From: Deltaproteobacteria bacterium
GTDB lineage: Bacteria; Myxococcota_A; UBA796; SXON01
Direction of reading: 5' to 3'
Assembly (NCBI GenBank): GCA_947484175.1
Contig: CANKOI010000007.1
Span: forward strand, 1-64,000
Length of the DNA: 64,000 bases
Of the stretch, positions 51,142 to 60,518 are shown one piece after another; position 1 is the first letter of the stretch, and each line of letters opens with the position of its first letter. Under the pieces are notes generated by a model, which was not told where the DNA came from, ran no database searches, and saw only the letters and a list, made by a program, of their open reading frames with translations. The position numbers and the translations under genes were made by a program.

Positions 51142-52350
51142 TTGACGGCAAGGACAAACCCGCCCGTGGTGCTGGTCGGCTGTTCGGCGGGCTGGACGGG
51201 AAGCCACGTGGTGGGCCGAACCGACGTGGTTCTGGCGGGCGGGCGCGTGGTGGTGGCGGGCGCCAAGGCCGCCCGACACGCACCCGATGGGGCCGTTCGG
51301 ATCGATTGTACCGGCCTGATCGTGATGCCGGGCCTCGTAGACCCGCATACCCATGCCGTGTGGGCGGGCACCCGCCTCGGCGACTTCGTGCGACGGCAAG
51401 GGGGCGAAAGCTACGCCGCGATCCTCGAAGGCGGAGGCGGGATTCACACATCGGTGGCGAGCACCCGTGGCTGCCCAGCAGTCGAGTTGCTCCGGCTGGC
51501 GCGCGCGCGGCTCGCCCCCATGCTTCGCCGCGGCGTCACCACGGTGGAGATCAAGAGCGGCTACGGGCTCACGACCGAGGCCGAGGCGAGGCTGTTGGGG
51601 GTTGCAAAGGAGGCTTCGGGGCCCATGCGGGTGGAAGCCACCTTCTTGGGCGCCCATGCCGTCCCCCCCGATCGCGACCGTGCCGCCTACCTCGACGAGC
51701 TGTGCGGCCCCATGCTCGCCGCGTGTGCCCCGCTCGCCACGGCGATCGACGTGTACTGCGACCGCGGCGCCTTCACGCTCGCCGAAGCGGACCGCATCCT
51801 GCGGGCGGGGCGTGCAGCGGGCCTCGCCGTGAAGGCGCACGCCGAGCAGGTGGAGTTCACCGGCGTGGCCGCGTTGGCGGCGGCGCTCGGCGCCATCTCC
51901 TGCGACCACCTCGAACGCATCGACGATGCCGGCATCGCCGCGATGGCCGCCCACGGCAGCGTGGCCGTGCTCCTTCCCGGCGCGATGCTCTACCTCCGCG
52001 ACGTCGTGCCGCCCGTGGCGCGCCTACGCGAAGCCGGCGTTCGCCTCGCGGTGGGCACCGACCTCAATCCCGGTAGCTCCCCTCTCGACGACCTGTGGAC
52101 GGCCGCCACGCTCGCCTGCCTCACGATGGGGCTCTCCCCCGAAGAGGCGCTGGCCGGCATCACGGAGAACGCGGCGCGGGCGCTCGGGCTCGCCGATCGG
52201 GGGCACCTGCGGCCGGGAGCGGTGGCCGACGTGGCGCTGTTCCGCCCCCCGCCGGGAGAAGTGGCCGACCCCCGCGTGTTGGTGCAGTACATGGGGGGCC
52301 ACCTTGCGGAGCGGGTGTACATCGGCGGCGTGGCGGTGGTCGGCGGGTAG
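51142..52350 (+). CDS. hutI: Imidazolonepropionase
   Basis: MPGLVDPHTHAVWAGTRLGDF, GGGGIHTSVASTR, EIKSGYGLTTEAEARLL; start approximate (TTG 51142 or GTG 51166). Confidence 0.9.
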   Translation: MTARTNPPVVLVGCSAGWTGSHVVGRTDVVLAGGRVVVAGAKAARHAPDGAVRIDCTGLIVMPGLVDPHTHAVWAGTRLGDFVRRQGGESYAAILEGGGGIHTSVASTRGCPAVELLRLARARLAPMLRRGVTTVEIKSGYGLTTEAEARLLGVAKEASGPMRVEATFLGAHAVPPDRDRAAYLDELCGPMLAACAPLATAIDVYCDRGAFTLAEADRILRAGRAAGLAVKAHAEQVEFTGVAALAAALGAISCDHLERIDDAGIAAMAAHGSVAVLLPGAMLYLRDVVPPVARLREAGVRLAVGTDLNPGSSPLDDLWTAATLACLTMGLSPEEALAGITENAARALGLADRGHLRPGAVADVALFRPPPGEVADPRVLVQYMGGHLAERVYIGGVAVVGG

Positions 52351-52690
52351 AGGGGGGGCTCCCGCCGCCTTTGCAACTCCGAGCAATCGACCTTATGCGG
52401 CACCGAATGTCGAAGAAGTCAATCGCCAGTGCCCGCGGACCACTCAGCGCGCAAGTGCCACGGTGAACTCCGCCTCCCGATTGGGGATCGTGGGCCTCGT
52501 GATCACGGCCGCCCGCGGGGCTATCTCTTCGTCACAAATGCGAAGGCCAAACTCGCGGGGTACGCCCGTAGCTTCTGCGTCGGCGAAGTAGAGGATCCGG
52601 CGGGTGACCAGTAGCGCTCGGGTGGATCGCCCCCGCCGCGCGATGGCACGGGCGCCACCAGCCCTTTTCGGCGCTACACTTATCCAAACG

Positions 52691-52963
52691 ATGACCCCCA
52701 CCGTCACTGTCACCTTGCAGTTGCCTGCCGCGTGCGCGGCAGGTCGGACCGTGGAGGCGGTCGCAGCAGACCTGCGCTTGCTCGCGGTGCTGGACGGGTT
52801 CCGCCGCGGCGACCTGTCGAGCGGCCAGGCCGCCGAGGCGTTGGAGTTGACTCGTATCGGGTTCCTCGACTTCGCGGCGAGCCGCGGCATCGCTACGGCG
52901 AACTACGACCTTGCCGATTTCGAGCGCGAGCTGGCCAGCATCGCCCGGCGCCGGGCGTCGTAG
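52691..52963 (+). CDS. UPF0175-family protein (putative antitoxin)
   Basis: LQLPAACAAGRTVEAVAADLRLLAVLDGFRRGDLSSGQAAEALELTRIGFLDFAASRGI. Confidence 0.75.
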   Translation: MTPTVTVTLQLPAACAAGRTVEAVAADLRLLAVLDGFRRGDLSSGQAAEALELTRIGFLDFAASRGIATANYDLADFERELASIARRRAS

Positions 52964-52983
52964 CCGCTGGCGAGGGCGCACCC

Positions 52984-53363
52984 CTGATCGTCGTTTCCGA
53001 CACTTCTCCGCTGCTCTACATGTCGCGGTGCGGCATCTTGGAACTGCTTGGGCGCCTGTACGGCGACGTTCTCGTTCCGCACACGGGTGGAGCGAACTGG
53101 TGGTCTTTAGGCCGGACGCGCCCGGAGTGGAGGCGCTCCGAGCCCTCACGTGGCTTCGCATCGACGACCGACGGGGGCGCGAGGCGGCCGCCGCGCACGT
53201 AGTCGAAATCATCGGAACGCTGGGGGTTGTGGTGGAAGCGAGGCAGCGCGGGGTGCTGTCCGGCCTGCTCGCCCCGATACTCGACCGCCTGATCGCCGTG
53301 GGCTTCAGGGCAGATGCGGCGCTGCTCCGCCGGGCCCTCGCGGCCGTCGGTGAGGCGGACTGA
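52984..53363 (+). pseudogene. Disrupted DUF3368/PIN-domain toxin
   Basis: LIVVSDTSPLLYMSRCGILELLGRLYGDVLVPH in one frame continues as WSELVVFRPDAPGVEALRALTWLRIDDRRGREAAAAHVVEIIGTLGVVVEARQRG in another. Confidence 0.75.
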
Positions 53364-53488
53364 ACGACCCAAAGCCCCCCCCCCTTTCGCACACCCATTC
53401 TTTGCCTGTCACCGCTTCAGCCACGTCTACAATCCGGGAACCCGGCGCGCCGCCGGCGTGTCAGCGCCTTTGGAGGCCCACCCACCCG

Positions 53489-54310
53489 ATGACGCCCGAA
53501 GCCCGCAAGATCGAAGCCCTGTTGCACCTAGGCCGCGCCGACGACGCCGTGACCCTCGCCGACTCCCTCCCCGAGCGCGAAGAGCCCACCCCCGAATTCC
53601 TGCGCCTGCGTGGCCGCGCCCTGCGCGCGGCCGGCCGGATGTTCGACGCCGAGAGCAGCTTTCGCGAGGCCCTTTCGCTCACGCCCGGCGATGCCGGGCT
53701 GCTCGCAGACCTTGCCACCACGCTCATGGGGCAGAAACGCCACCGCGAGGCGCTCGCCTTCGCTCGCGAAGCCACCAGCGCACGTCCGGAAATCTCCGCC
53801 TACCACGCGCTTGCCGGCTTCCTCGCGGAGTCGCTGGGGTTCGATGAGGAGGCCGAGCGCGAGCTTGCCGCAGCGCGGGGGCTTGCTCCGAACGACGCCG
53901 ACTCGCATGTGGTGTACGGCTTTCTCCTGCTCCGACAGGGGCGCGCAGACCAGGCCGAGACGGCCTTCCGCGATGCGCTGCGGGCCGACCCCCAGGCCTC
54001 CGAGGCGCACCACGGGCTGGCCCGCGCCCTCGCCGAGCGGGGCGACCGCGTAGGGGGGCTCTCCTCCTGGAACGACGCCCGCGCCATCGACCCCTCCCTC
54101 CACGACCTGAAGCTCGATCGGCAGCTGGAACCGCCGCCCCCGCCCAACTGGCGGCTTCGCCTCGCCGACATGCCGAGCTGGCTGAGCCTCGGCCTCGCCG
54201 GGTGCGGCATGAGCGTGTCGCTGCTGTTCCCGTGGCTGGCCATCCCCCTGTTCGCGCTGGCACTCGTGGGCCCGGGGCTTCGTCTGTGGATCGACCGGGA
54301 GTCCCGATGA
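53489..54310 (+). CDS. TPR protein with C-terminal TM segments
   Basis: Repeated TPR helices (GDAGLLADLATTLMGQKRHREALAFAREA, AETAFRDALRADP); C-term SWLSLGLAGCGMSVSLLFPWLAIPLFALALVGPG. Confidence 0.8.
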   Translation: MTPEARKIEALLHLGRADDAVTLADSLPEREEPTPEFLRLRGRALRAAGRMFDAESSFREALSLTPGDAGLLADLATTLMGQKRHREALAFAREATSARPEISAYHALAGFLAESLGFDEEAERELAAARGLAPNDADSHVVYGFLLLRQGRADQAETAFRDALRADPQASEAHHGLARALAERGDRVGGLSSWNDARAIDPSLHDLKLDRQLEPPPPPNWRLRLADMPSWLSLGLAGCGMSVSLLFPWLAIPLFALALVGPGLRLWIDRESR

Positions 54311-55668
54311 GCAACGCCGTGCTGGCCCTCCGCGAGGCGCTCGCGCACTCGCCCACCAACGTGCCGCTGCGGGTTCACCTCGCACGAACGCTGCTGGAAG
54401 CCGGCCGGGCCGACGAGGCCCTGGTGGAAGCCCGCGCCGCAGTGACGCACGATCCCGAACGCAGCGATGCCCGCGAGGTGCTCGGTGCCGCCGCCGCCGC
54501 ACTTGGCGACGACGTGGGCCTCGTGGAGGCCTGGTTCCCGATCCGCGCCCAGCTCAACGGCGACGACGTTCGCTCTCTCGCGCTCGCGGCCGCCCGCGCC
54601 GGCCGGCTCGCCGAGGCGCGCGACTGCTACGCACTCCTGAAGGCGGCGGAGCCGGCGCTGCACGACCTTGAGCTCGACCGAGCCATGCGCGAGCCGGGGC
54701 CGCCAGCGGCGGGCGCGGGCGCGGTGCCCCCCTCGCCGTCCCGGGCCCCCGCTCCGGCCCAGCGGCCGGCCCCCCCGGAGGCGGGCCGTCCTCCTTCCAT
54801 GCGCCCAACGATCACCTTTGAAGACGTCGGCGGACTGGAGGGCCTGAAGGAAAGGCTCCGGATGGACATCGTGTACCCACTCCAACGCCCCGACCTGTTT
54901 CGAGCGTACGGCAAGAAGGTCGGTGGGGGCGTGCTGCTCTACGGTCCGCCGGGATGCGGCAAGACCCACCTCGCGCGGGCGGCGGCGGGGGAGTGCGGCG
55001 CCAACTTCTTCGTCGTGGAGATTCAGGCCGTGCTCGACATGTGGTTGGGCGAGTCGGAGAAGCGGCTGCACGCGATCTTCGAAGCGGCGCGGGCTGCGGC
55101 TCCCAGCATCGTGTTCTTCGACGAGATCGAGGCGATCGGGGGGGCGCGACACCAGCTGCGCCACGGCCCCGGGCGCCGGCTCGTGAACCAACTGCTCGCG
55201 GAGCTCGACGGCGCCGGCGCGAACAATGAAGCCGTGCTCGTGATCGGGGCCACCAACGCCCCGTGGGATGTAGACCCCGCCCTCCGCCGTCCGGGGCGCT
55301 TCGATCGGGTCGTATTCGTGCCCCCACCCGACGTTGCGGCGCGGGAGAGCGTGCTCCGGCTGGCGATGCGGGAGCGGCCGACCGAAACGCTCGACCTCGC
55401 GGCGATCGCGCGCCGCTGTCTGCGGTACTCGGGCGCCGACCTGCACCACCTCGTCGAAGTGGCGAGTGAACGAGCGCTCACCGAGGCGCTCCGCACCGGA
55501 AAGATGCGCCCCATCACCCAGAGCGACGTGCTCGCCTCGCTCGACCGGGTGAAGCCGACAACCGCCGAATGGCTCGAAGCGGCGCGGCGCTACGTGGCCT
55601 ACGCCAACCAGTCGGGGCTCTACGATGACGTGGCCACCTACCTGCGCAGCTTGGAAACGGGCGGGTAG
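54307..55668 (+). CDS. TPR-AAA+ ATPase (Cdc48/Vps4-like AAA)
   Basis: GVLLYGPPGCGKTHLARA Walker A, SIVFFDEIEAIGG Walker B, ATNAPWDVDPALRRPGRFD SRH; ATGA overlap with upstream TPR gene. Confidence 0.9.
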   Translation: MSNAVLALREALAHSPTNVPLRVHLARTLLEAGRADEALVEARAAVTHDPERSDAREVLGAAAAALGDDVGLVEAWFPIRAQLNGDDVRSLALAAARAGRLAEARDCYALLKAAEPALHDLELDRAMREPGPPAAGAGAVPPSPSRAPAPAQRPAPPEAGRPPSMRPTITFEDVGGLEGLKERLRMDIVYPLQRPDLFRAYGKKVGGGVLLYGPPGCGKTHLARAAAGECGANFFVVEIQAVLDMWLGESEKRLHAIFEAARAAAPSIVFFDEIEAIGGARHQLRHGPGRRLVNQLLAELDGAGANNEAVLVIGATNAPWDVDPALRRPGRFDRVVFVPPPDVAARESVLRLAMRERPTETLDLAAIARRCLRYSGADLHHLVEVASERALTEALRTGKMRPITQSDVLASLDRVKPTTAEWLEAARRYVAYANQSGLYDDVATYLRSLETGG

Positions 55669-55678
55669 CAAGGGACCC

Positions 55679-56398
55679 CTACCCCTTCTCGTCGCCCTCC
55701 AACTGCTTCCAGAGCTTGTCGACGAGCTTCCGCGGCGGGGGAGGCGGCGACTGGCCGTTCAGGCTCACGCTGAAGTAGTCGAAGGACAGGCTCACCCGAG
55801 GCGTGTCGCTGGGGTTGGCGTCGAGCATGCCGTGCATCGCGTAGCCCGGGAAAAGGAGCAGGAGACCGTCGCGGGCGGGGTAGTCGACATGGCCCACCGA
55901 GAAGGGGGTGGGCGGGCCCGCGAGGTGAGGGTCGCGCCGCAGGGGCTGCTTGGGGTCGGTGAAGCGCAACGCGCCGCCCGGCTCCGGCACCTGGAGGTAG
56001 AAAACGCCGGAGAACGTGGAAGCGACGTGGTTGTGCGCCTCGACCTTCCCGCCTCGCTCGAGGATGTTCACCCAGCTGCGCCCCATGTAGATGTGCTCCC
56101 GTTCCAGGTCGATGCCGAGGGCGAGGGCGAACTCGTTGGCCCGAACGTTGATCATTTCGAACAACGAGCGCAGCTCGGGCACCTTGAACAGGTACTGCGA
56201 CAGGTCGGGCGCGTTGCTCCCAGAGTAGGCGTTTCCGGTAACGAGAGGCTGAAACTTTGTTTTTCCGGCGCTCACTCGAAAAAGGTGAGGCAGCGCGTCG
56301 GCGATCACGGCGGCGGACTCCGGCACCTGCTCGTAGAACACCGGGAGCGCAAACCAAGACTCGACAGGCACAGCAAAGGCTAAGTGATCGCGGCACAC
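55679..56398 (-). CDS. Putative 2OG-Fe(II) oxygenase (TIGR02466-like)
   Basis: VEAHNHVASTFSGVFYLQVPEPGGALRFTDP, LLLFPGYAMHGM; GTG start at 56398 chosen to avoid overlap with divergent gene. Confidence 0.75.
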   Translation of the reverse strand: MCRDHLAFAVPVESWFALPVFYEQVPESAAVIADALPHLFRVSAGKTKFQPLVTGNAYSGSNAPDLSQYLFKVPELRSLFEMINVRANEFALALGIDLEREHIYMGRSWVNILERGGKVEAHNHVASTFSGVFYLQVPEPGGALRFTDPKQPLRRDPHLAGPPTPFSVGHVDYPARDGLLLLFPGYAMHGMLDANPSDTPRVSLSFDYFSVSLNGQSPPPPPRKLVDKLWKQLEGDEKG

Positions 56399-56456
56399 GC
56401 GCCGAGTCCCGAATGTGCGAACTTCCGTGCTACGCTCCACGCGCTCTGGAGCCACC

Positions 56457-59400
56457 ATGTCGCGCGAACTGCTTGGGCTGTCCTTCCTCCTCACCCTCGC
56501 CTGCACCGAAAGCGGCGAAACCGGCAAGGAAGACACCTCCTCCACGAACAACCTGGACGACAGCGGCGACATCGTGACCGACGCGGACGGCGACGGGTAC
56601 GCCGTGGCCGACGGCGACTGCGACGATGAAGACGTGGCCGTGAACCCCGCGGGCATCGAAGTGTGCGACGGGCGCGACAACAACTGCGACGGCGCCGTGG
56701 ATGAGGGCGTCTCGACCGTCTACTACAGCGACGTCGATCAGGACGGCTTCGGTGACGAAACCACCGCGCTCTCGTTCTGCGAGCCCCCGGTGGGCTTGGT
56801 GCTGGTCGCGGGCGACTGCGACGACGCCAACGCGGACTTCCACCCGAGTGCCGACGAGCCCTGCACCGAGGACATCGACTACAACTGCGACGGCACCACC
56901 GCGTGGGCCGACGACGACGCCGACGGCTGGGCCCTCTGCGAAGACTGCGACGACCTGAACCCCGACGTTTCGCCCGAAGACACCGAAATCTGCAACGGCA
57001 TCGACGACGACTGCGATGGAGAGGCCGACCCCGTCAGCTCCTTCGACGTACTGCCCTTTTACGCCGACACCGACGGCGACAGCTACGGCGACATCAACGC
57101 AGTGAGTGCGGCCTGCGCGGCGCCCCCCGGGTACGTGGCGGACACCACGGACTGCGACGACACCCGCGCCGACGTGAACCCCGGCGCGCCCGAGGTGTGC
57201 GACTCGCTGGACACCGACGAGAACTGCAACGGGTACTCCGACGACAACGACACTAGCGTGGACGTAAGCACCTACGGCGCCTTCTACGACGACGACGACG
57301 TAGACAGCTTCGGCGACGACGCCACGCTCGTGAACCAGTGCAACGCACCCCGCGGCTCCGTGCTGGTCGGCGGCGATTGCCGGGACAGCGACTCGGATTT
57401 CTACCCGGGCGCTCCGGAAACCGATTGCAGCGACCCCAACGACTACAACTGCGATGGCAGCGTGGCGTACGCCGACGCCGACGGCGATGGGTTCGCCGCT
57501 TGCATCGAGTGCGACGACTCCGACGGCAGCGTGAACCCGGCGGCTTCGGAGCTCTGCAATGGCGTAGACGACGACTGCGACGGCGTCACCGACCCCGACT
57601 CGGCTCTTGACTCGCTCACCTGGTACGAAGACGCCGACAGCGACCTCTTCGGCAACGCCGCGGTATCCACCCTGAGCTGCTCCACCCCCGCGGGCTACGT
57701 GGCCGACAACACCGACTGCGACGACACCAACGGCGCGGTGTACCCGGGCGCGGGCGAGTACTGCAACACCCTCGACGACGACTGCGACGGCGTGATCGAC
57801 CCCACGACCTCCTTGGATGCGCTCACTTGGTACGCCGATTCCGATGTGGACACCTACGGCGATCCGCTCAACAGCACCCCCGCCTGCGAGGTGCCCGCCG
57901 GCTTTGTGGCCGACAACACCGACTGCGACGACACGGTGGCCAGCACCTACCCGGGCGCCACCGAGTTCTGCAACGGTGTAGACGACGACTGCGACACCGT
58001 CATCGATCCCGACGCGGCCTACGACGTGCTCACCTGGTACGCCGACACGGATGCCGACCTGTACGGCAATGCCCTCGCCACCGACATCGATTGCAGCCAG
58101 CCCGCCGGCTACGTGGCCGACGACACCGACTGCGATGACTCCCGAGCCGATGTGAACCCGGGCGCCACCGAGATCTGCGACGCCGCCGACACCGACGAAG
58201 ACTGCGACACGGTGGCCGACGACGACGACTCCTCGACCGACGTGTCGACGATGAGCAGCTACTACGCAGACAACGACAGCGACACCTACGGCAATCCTAC
58301 GTCGGTGGTCACCCAGTGCGAGACCCTCTCCGGGTACGTGGCCGACAACACGGACTGCGACGACACCCGCAGCGGCGTGAATCCGGGCGCCTCCGAATAC
58401 TGCGACGCGCTCGACGACGACGAAGACTGTGACCTTCTCGCCGACGACGACGACCCGAGCGTGGCCGCCTCCACCCTCGACACCTGGTACGAAGACAACG
58501 ACAGCGACTCCTACGGCTCGACCGTGACGACCGACGCCTGCGACGTACCTTCGGGGTACACCGGGGCCGGAGGCGACTGCGACGACGCCAGTAGCAGCGT
58601 AAACCCCGCTGCAACCGAAGTGTGCGACTCCGTCGACAACGACTGCGATGGCACCGTGGACATGAGCGGTGGCTCGAGCCTGTGCTTCTCCGGTCCGATG
58701 GAGTTCGAGTCGTGTGCCGCCACCGGCTACACGGGCCCCACGCAGGCGCAGTGCGACACGGCCTACAGCGGCACCAGCCTCGACGGCGACGTGACGGTTG
58801 ACTCCGCCACGCAGGGCATCCAGGAGTGGGAGGTGCCCACCACCGGCGACTACATCATCGAGGCGTGGGGTGCGCAGGGCTACGCGGGCGACCCCGGCCG
58901 CAGCGGCGGCTTGGGCGCCTACGCGACGGGAACCTTCTCGCTCACCGCGGGCGAGGTGCTGTACATCGTGGTGGGCCAGAAGGGAACGGGGGGCGTGAAC
59001 AGCGGCGGTGGCGGCGGCGGCAGCTTCGTGGTCGACAGCGGCGGCAGCCCCTTGGTGGTGGCGGGCGGAGGCGGAGGCACCCGGCTCGCGGTGGCGCAGA
59101 ACGGGTGTAACGGGCGCTCGGGGCAGTACGGCGGCTACGGTTCGTCGTCGAGCGCCACCTCGACGTGCACGGCGCGCACGAGCGGGCTGGGGGTGGGTGG
59201 CGCGGTATCCGGTGTGTCGTGGGGCTCCGGCGGTGCGGGCTTCGGCGGCGACGGCGCAGGCGAGGTCACCTACGCCAGCTCCTGGGGCGGCTACGGGGGC
59301 AAGCGCTGGACGAACGGCATGATCGGCGGGCTCGGCAACGCCGGCTGCGGGCGAGCGGACGGCGGATTCGGCGGCGGCGGCTCGGGCAACGGCTGCTACG

Positions 59401-59546
59401 GCGGCGGCGGCGGCGGCGGCTACTCCGGGGGCGACGGCGGGCGGCTTGCGGGTGGCGGCGGCTCCTACGTAGACAGCGCGGGCACTGCGTCTACGACGAC
59501 GGCCGGTGTTCAGACGGGCGCCGGAGCGGTGACCATCGACATGTGA
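56457..59546 (+). CDS. MopE-type metal-binding repeat lipoprotein with C-terminal ALK-like glycine-rich domain
   Basis: About 11 DCDD-type repeats (e.g. NTDCDDTNGAVYPGAGEYCNTLDDDCDGVIDP) then EWEVPTTGDYIIEAWGAQGYAGDPGRSGGLGAYATGTFSLTAGEVLYIVVGQKG. Confidence 0.85.
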   Translation: MSRELLGLSFLLTLACTESGETGKEDTSSTNNLDDSGDIVTDADGDGYAVADGDCDDEDVAVNPAGIEVCDGRDNNCDGAVDEGVSTVYYSDVDQDGFGDETTALSFCEPPVGLVLVAGDCDDANADFHPSADEPCTEDIDYNCDGTTAWADDDADGWALCEDCDDLNPDVSPEDTEICNGIDDDCDGEADPVSSFDVLPFYADTDGDSYGDINAVSAACAAPPGYVADTTDCDDTRADVNPGAPEVCDSLDTDENCNGYSDDNDTSVDVSTYGAFYDDDDVDSFGDDATLVNQCNAPRGSVLVGGDCRDSDSDFYPGAPETDCSDPNDYNCDGSVAYADADGDGFAACIECDDSDGSVNPAASELCNGVDDDCDGVTDPDSALDSLTWYEDADSDLFGNAAVSTLSCSTPAGYVADNTDCDDTNGAVYPGAGEYCNTLDDDCDGVIDPTTSLDALTWYADSDVDTYGDPLNSTPACEVPAGFVADNTDCDDTVASTYPGATEFCNGVDDDCDTVIDPDAAYDVLTWYADTDADLYGNALATDIDCSQPAGYVADDTDCDDSRADVNPGATEICDAADTDEDCDTVADDDDSSTDVSTMSSYYADNDSDTYGNPTSVVTQCETLSGYVADNTDCDDTRSGVNPGASEYCDALDDDEDCDLLADDDDPSVAASTLDTWYEDNDSDSYGSTVTTDACDVPSGYTGAGGDCDDASSSVNPAATEVCDSVDNDCDGTVDMSGGSSLCFSGPMEFESCAATGYTGPTQAQCDTAYSGTSLDGDVTVDSATQGIQEWEVPTTGDYIIEAWGAQGYAGDPGRSGGLGAYATGTFSLTAGEVLYIVVGQKGTGGVNSGGGGGGSFVVDSGGSPLVVAGGGGGTRLAVAQNGCNGRSGQYGGYGSSSSATSTCTARTSGLGVGGAVSGVSWGSGGAGFGGDGAGEVTYASSWGGYGGKRWTNGMIGGLGNAGCGRADGGFGGGGSGNGCYGGGGGGGYSGGDGGRLAGGGGSYVDSAGTASTTTAGVQTGAGAVTIDM

Positions 59547-59564
59547 GCGAAGGGCGGCTGCTCT

Positions 59565-60518
59565 TCAAGTCCAGGCAGCGACTCGCTCGCCGACGCTGAC
59601 CTCGCGCACATTGCGCACCGTAGCCCACGGCCAAGCGCCCGACAGCGGAAGGCCCAGCTCGGCGAGAACGGCGGAAACGGCGACCGCGAGGGCGTCGGTA
59701 TTGCCGGTGTGCACCTTCACCGCCAAGCCGGCGCGCCACCCGGGAATGGCCACACAGAAGAGGCCCTCCGCCCCGATCTTGCACGCCACGGGCTCCGGCG
59801 CCTGCTGCACGACCGCAAGGTCGAGCCGACCGGTCCCGCTCATGAACCAAGGCTGCCGGTGCATCGCCCAGCCCACGCGACCGAGGGCCGTGCTGCCTTC
59901 GGCCATCGCTCCCGCCAGCGCGCCCCAGGCGCGCGCCTGCGCGGAGAGCGGAGCGAAGAAGGTCGGGACCGAGCAGCCGTCGACGCCGCAACCGTGGTGC
60001 ACGCCCGCCAGATCGTCGAGGAGCGCGTGATTGGCGGTCTGAAGGGGGTGGTCGAGCGGGCGGTAGTCGGCGCTCCAGCCGCGAGCCGCGCAAGCGGCGA
60101 GCATGAAGGTGTGCTTGCCGGAGCAGTTGTTGTGGATCGGCAGCGGCGTAGTGGTGGCGCGCGCCGTGGCCCCGTGGGAGGGCGCCTGCGCCCCGCACTG
60201 GAGCGCGTCGGCGGCCAAGCCGAACCGGCTCAGCAACGCCCCTACGATGTCGGTGTGTCCCGACTCGCCGTTGTGGCTGGCCGCGCCGACGGCAAGCTCA
60301 ATCTCATCGAGCGCGGCCACCTGAGCGGCCGGAAGTTGCGCGAGCGACGTGACCAGCTGAAAGGGCTTCGAGGCGCTGCGCCAGTAGCTGGCGACGTCGT
60401 CGCCCACCTGCCATGCCACCGTACCGTCCTGCCAAAGCCGCGCCGACACCGGGTGCCAGCACTCGTCGAGGCCGCCGCGCAGCTGCCGGATGGTGAGGGT
60501 GGAGCGATTCACCACCAC
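59565..60518 (-). CDS. L-asparaginase II family protein
   Basis: YWRSASKPFQLV, ASHNGESGHT, NNCSGKHTFMLAACAARGW, GVDGCSVPTFFAPL. Confidence 0.88.
   Translation of the reverse strand: MVVNRSTLTIRQLRGGLDECWHPVSARLWQDGTVAWQVGDDVASYWRSASKPFQLVTSLAQLPAAQVAALDEIELAVGAASHNGESGHTDIVGALLSRFGLAADALQCGAQAPSHGATARATTTPLPIHNNCSGKHTFMLAACAARGWSADYRPLDHPLQTANHALLDDLAGVHHGCGVDGCSVPTFFAPLSAQARAWGALAGAMAEGSTALGRVGWAMHRQPWFMSGTGRLDLAVVQQAPEPVACKIGAEGLFCVAIPGWRAGLAVKVHTGNTDALAVAVSAVLAELGLPLSGAWPWATVRNVREVSVGERVAAWT

Noticed and set aside
51142-52350. Histidine-degradation operon
   Set aside because: Only hutI is present; no hutH, hutU or hutG in the window, so just a single gene call.
52351-52690. Possible gene fragment upstream of the UPF0175 ORF, e.g. 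minus-strand ...YFADAEATGVPREFGLRICDEEIAPRAAVITRP
   Set aside because: No start/RBS or recognisable family; could be a remnant but cannot be supported.
53800-55671. 623-aa minus-strand ORF
   Set aside because: Antisense to the TPR/AAA genes, which show clear Walker motifs.
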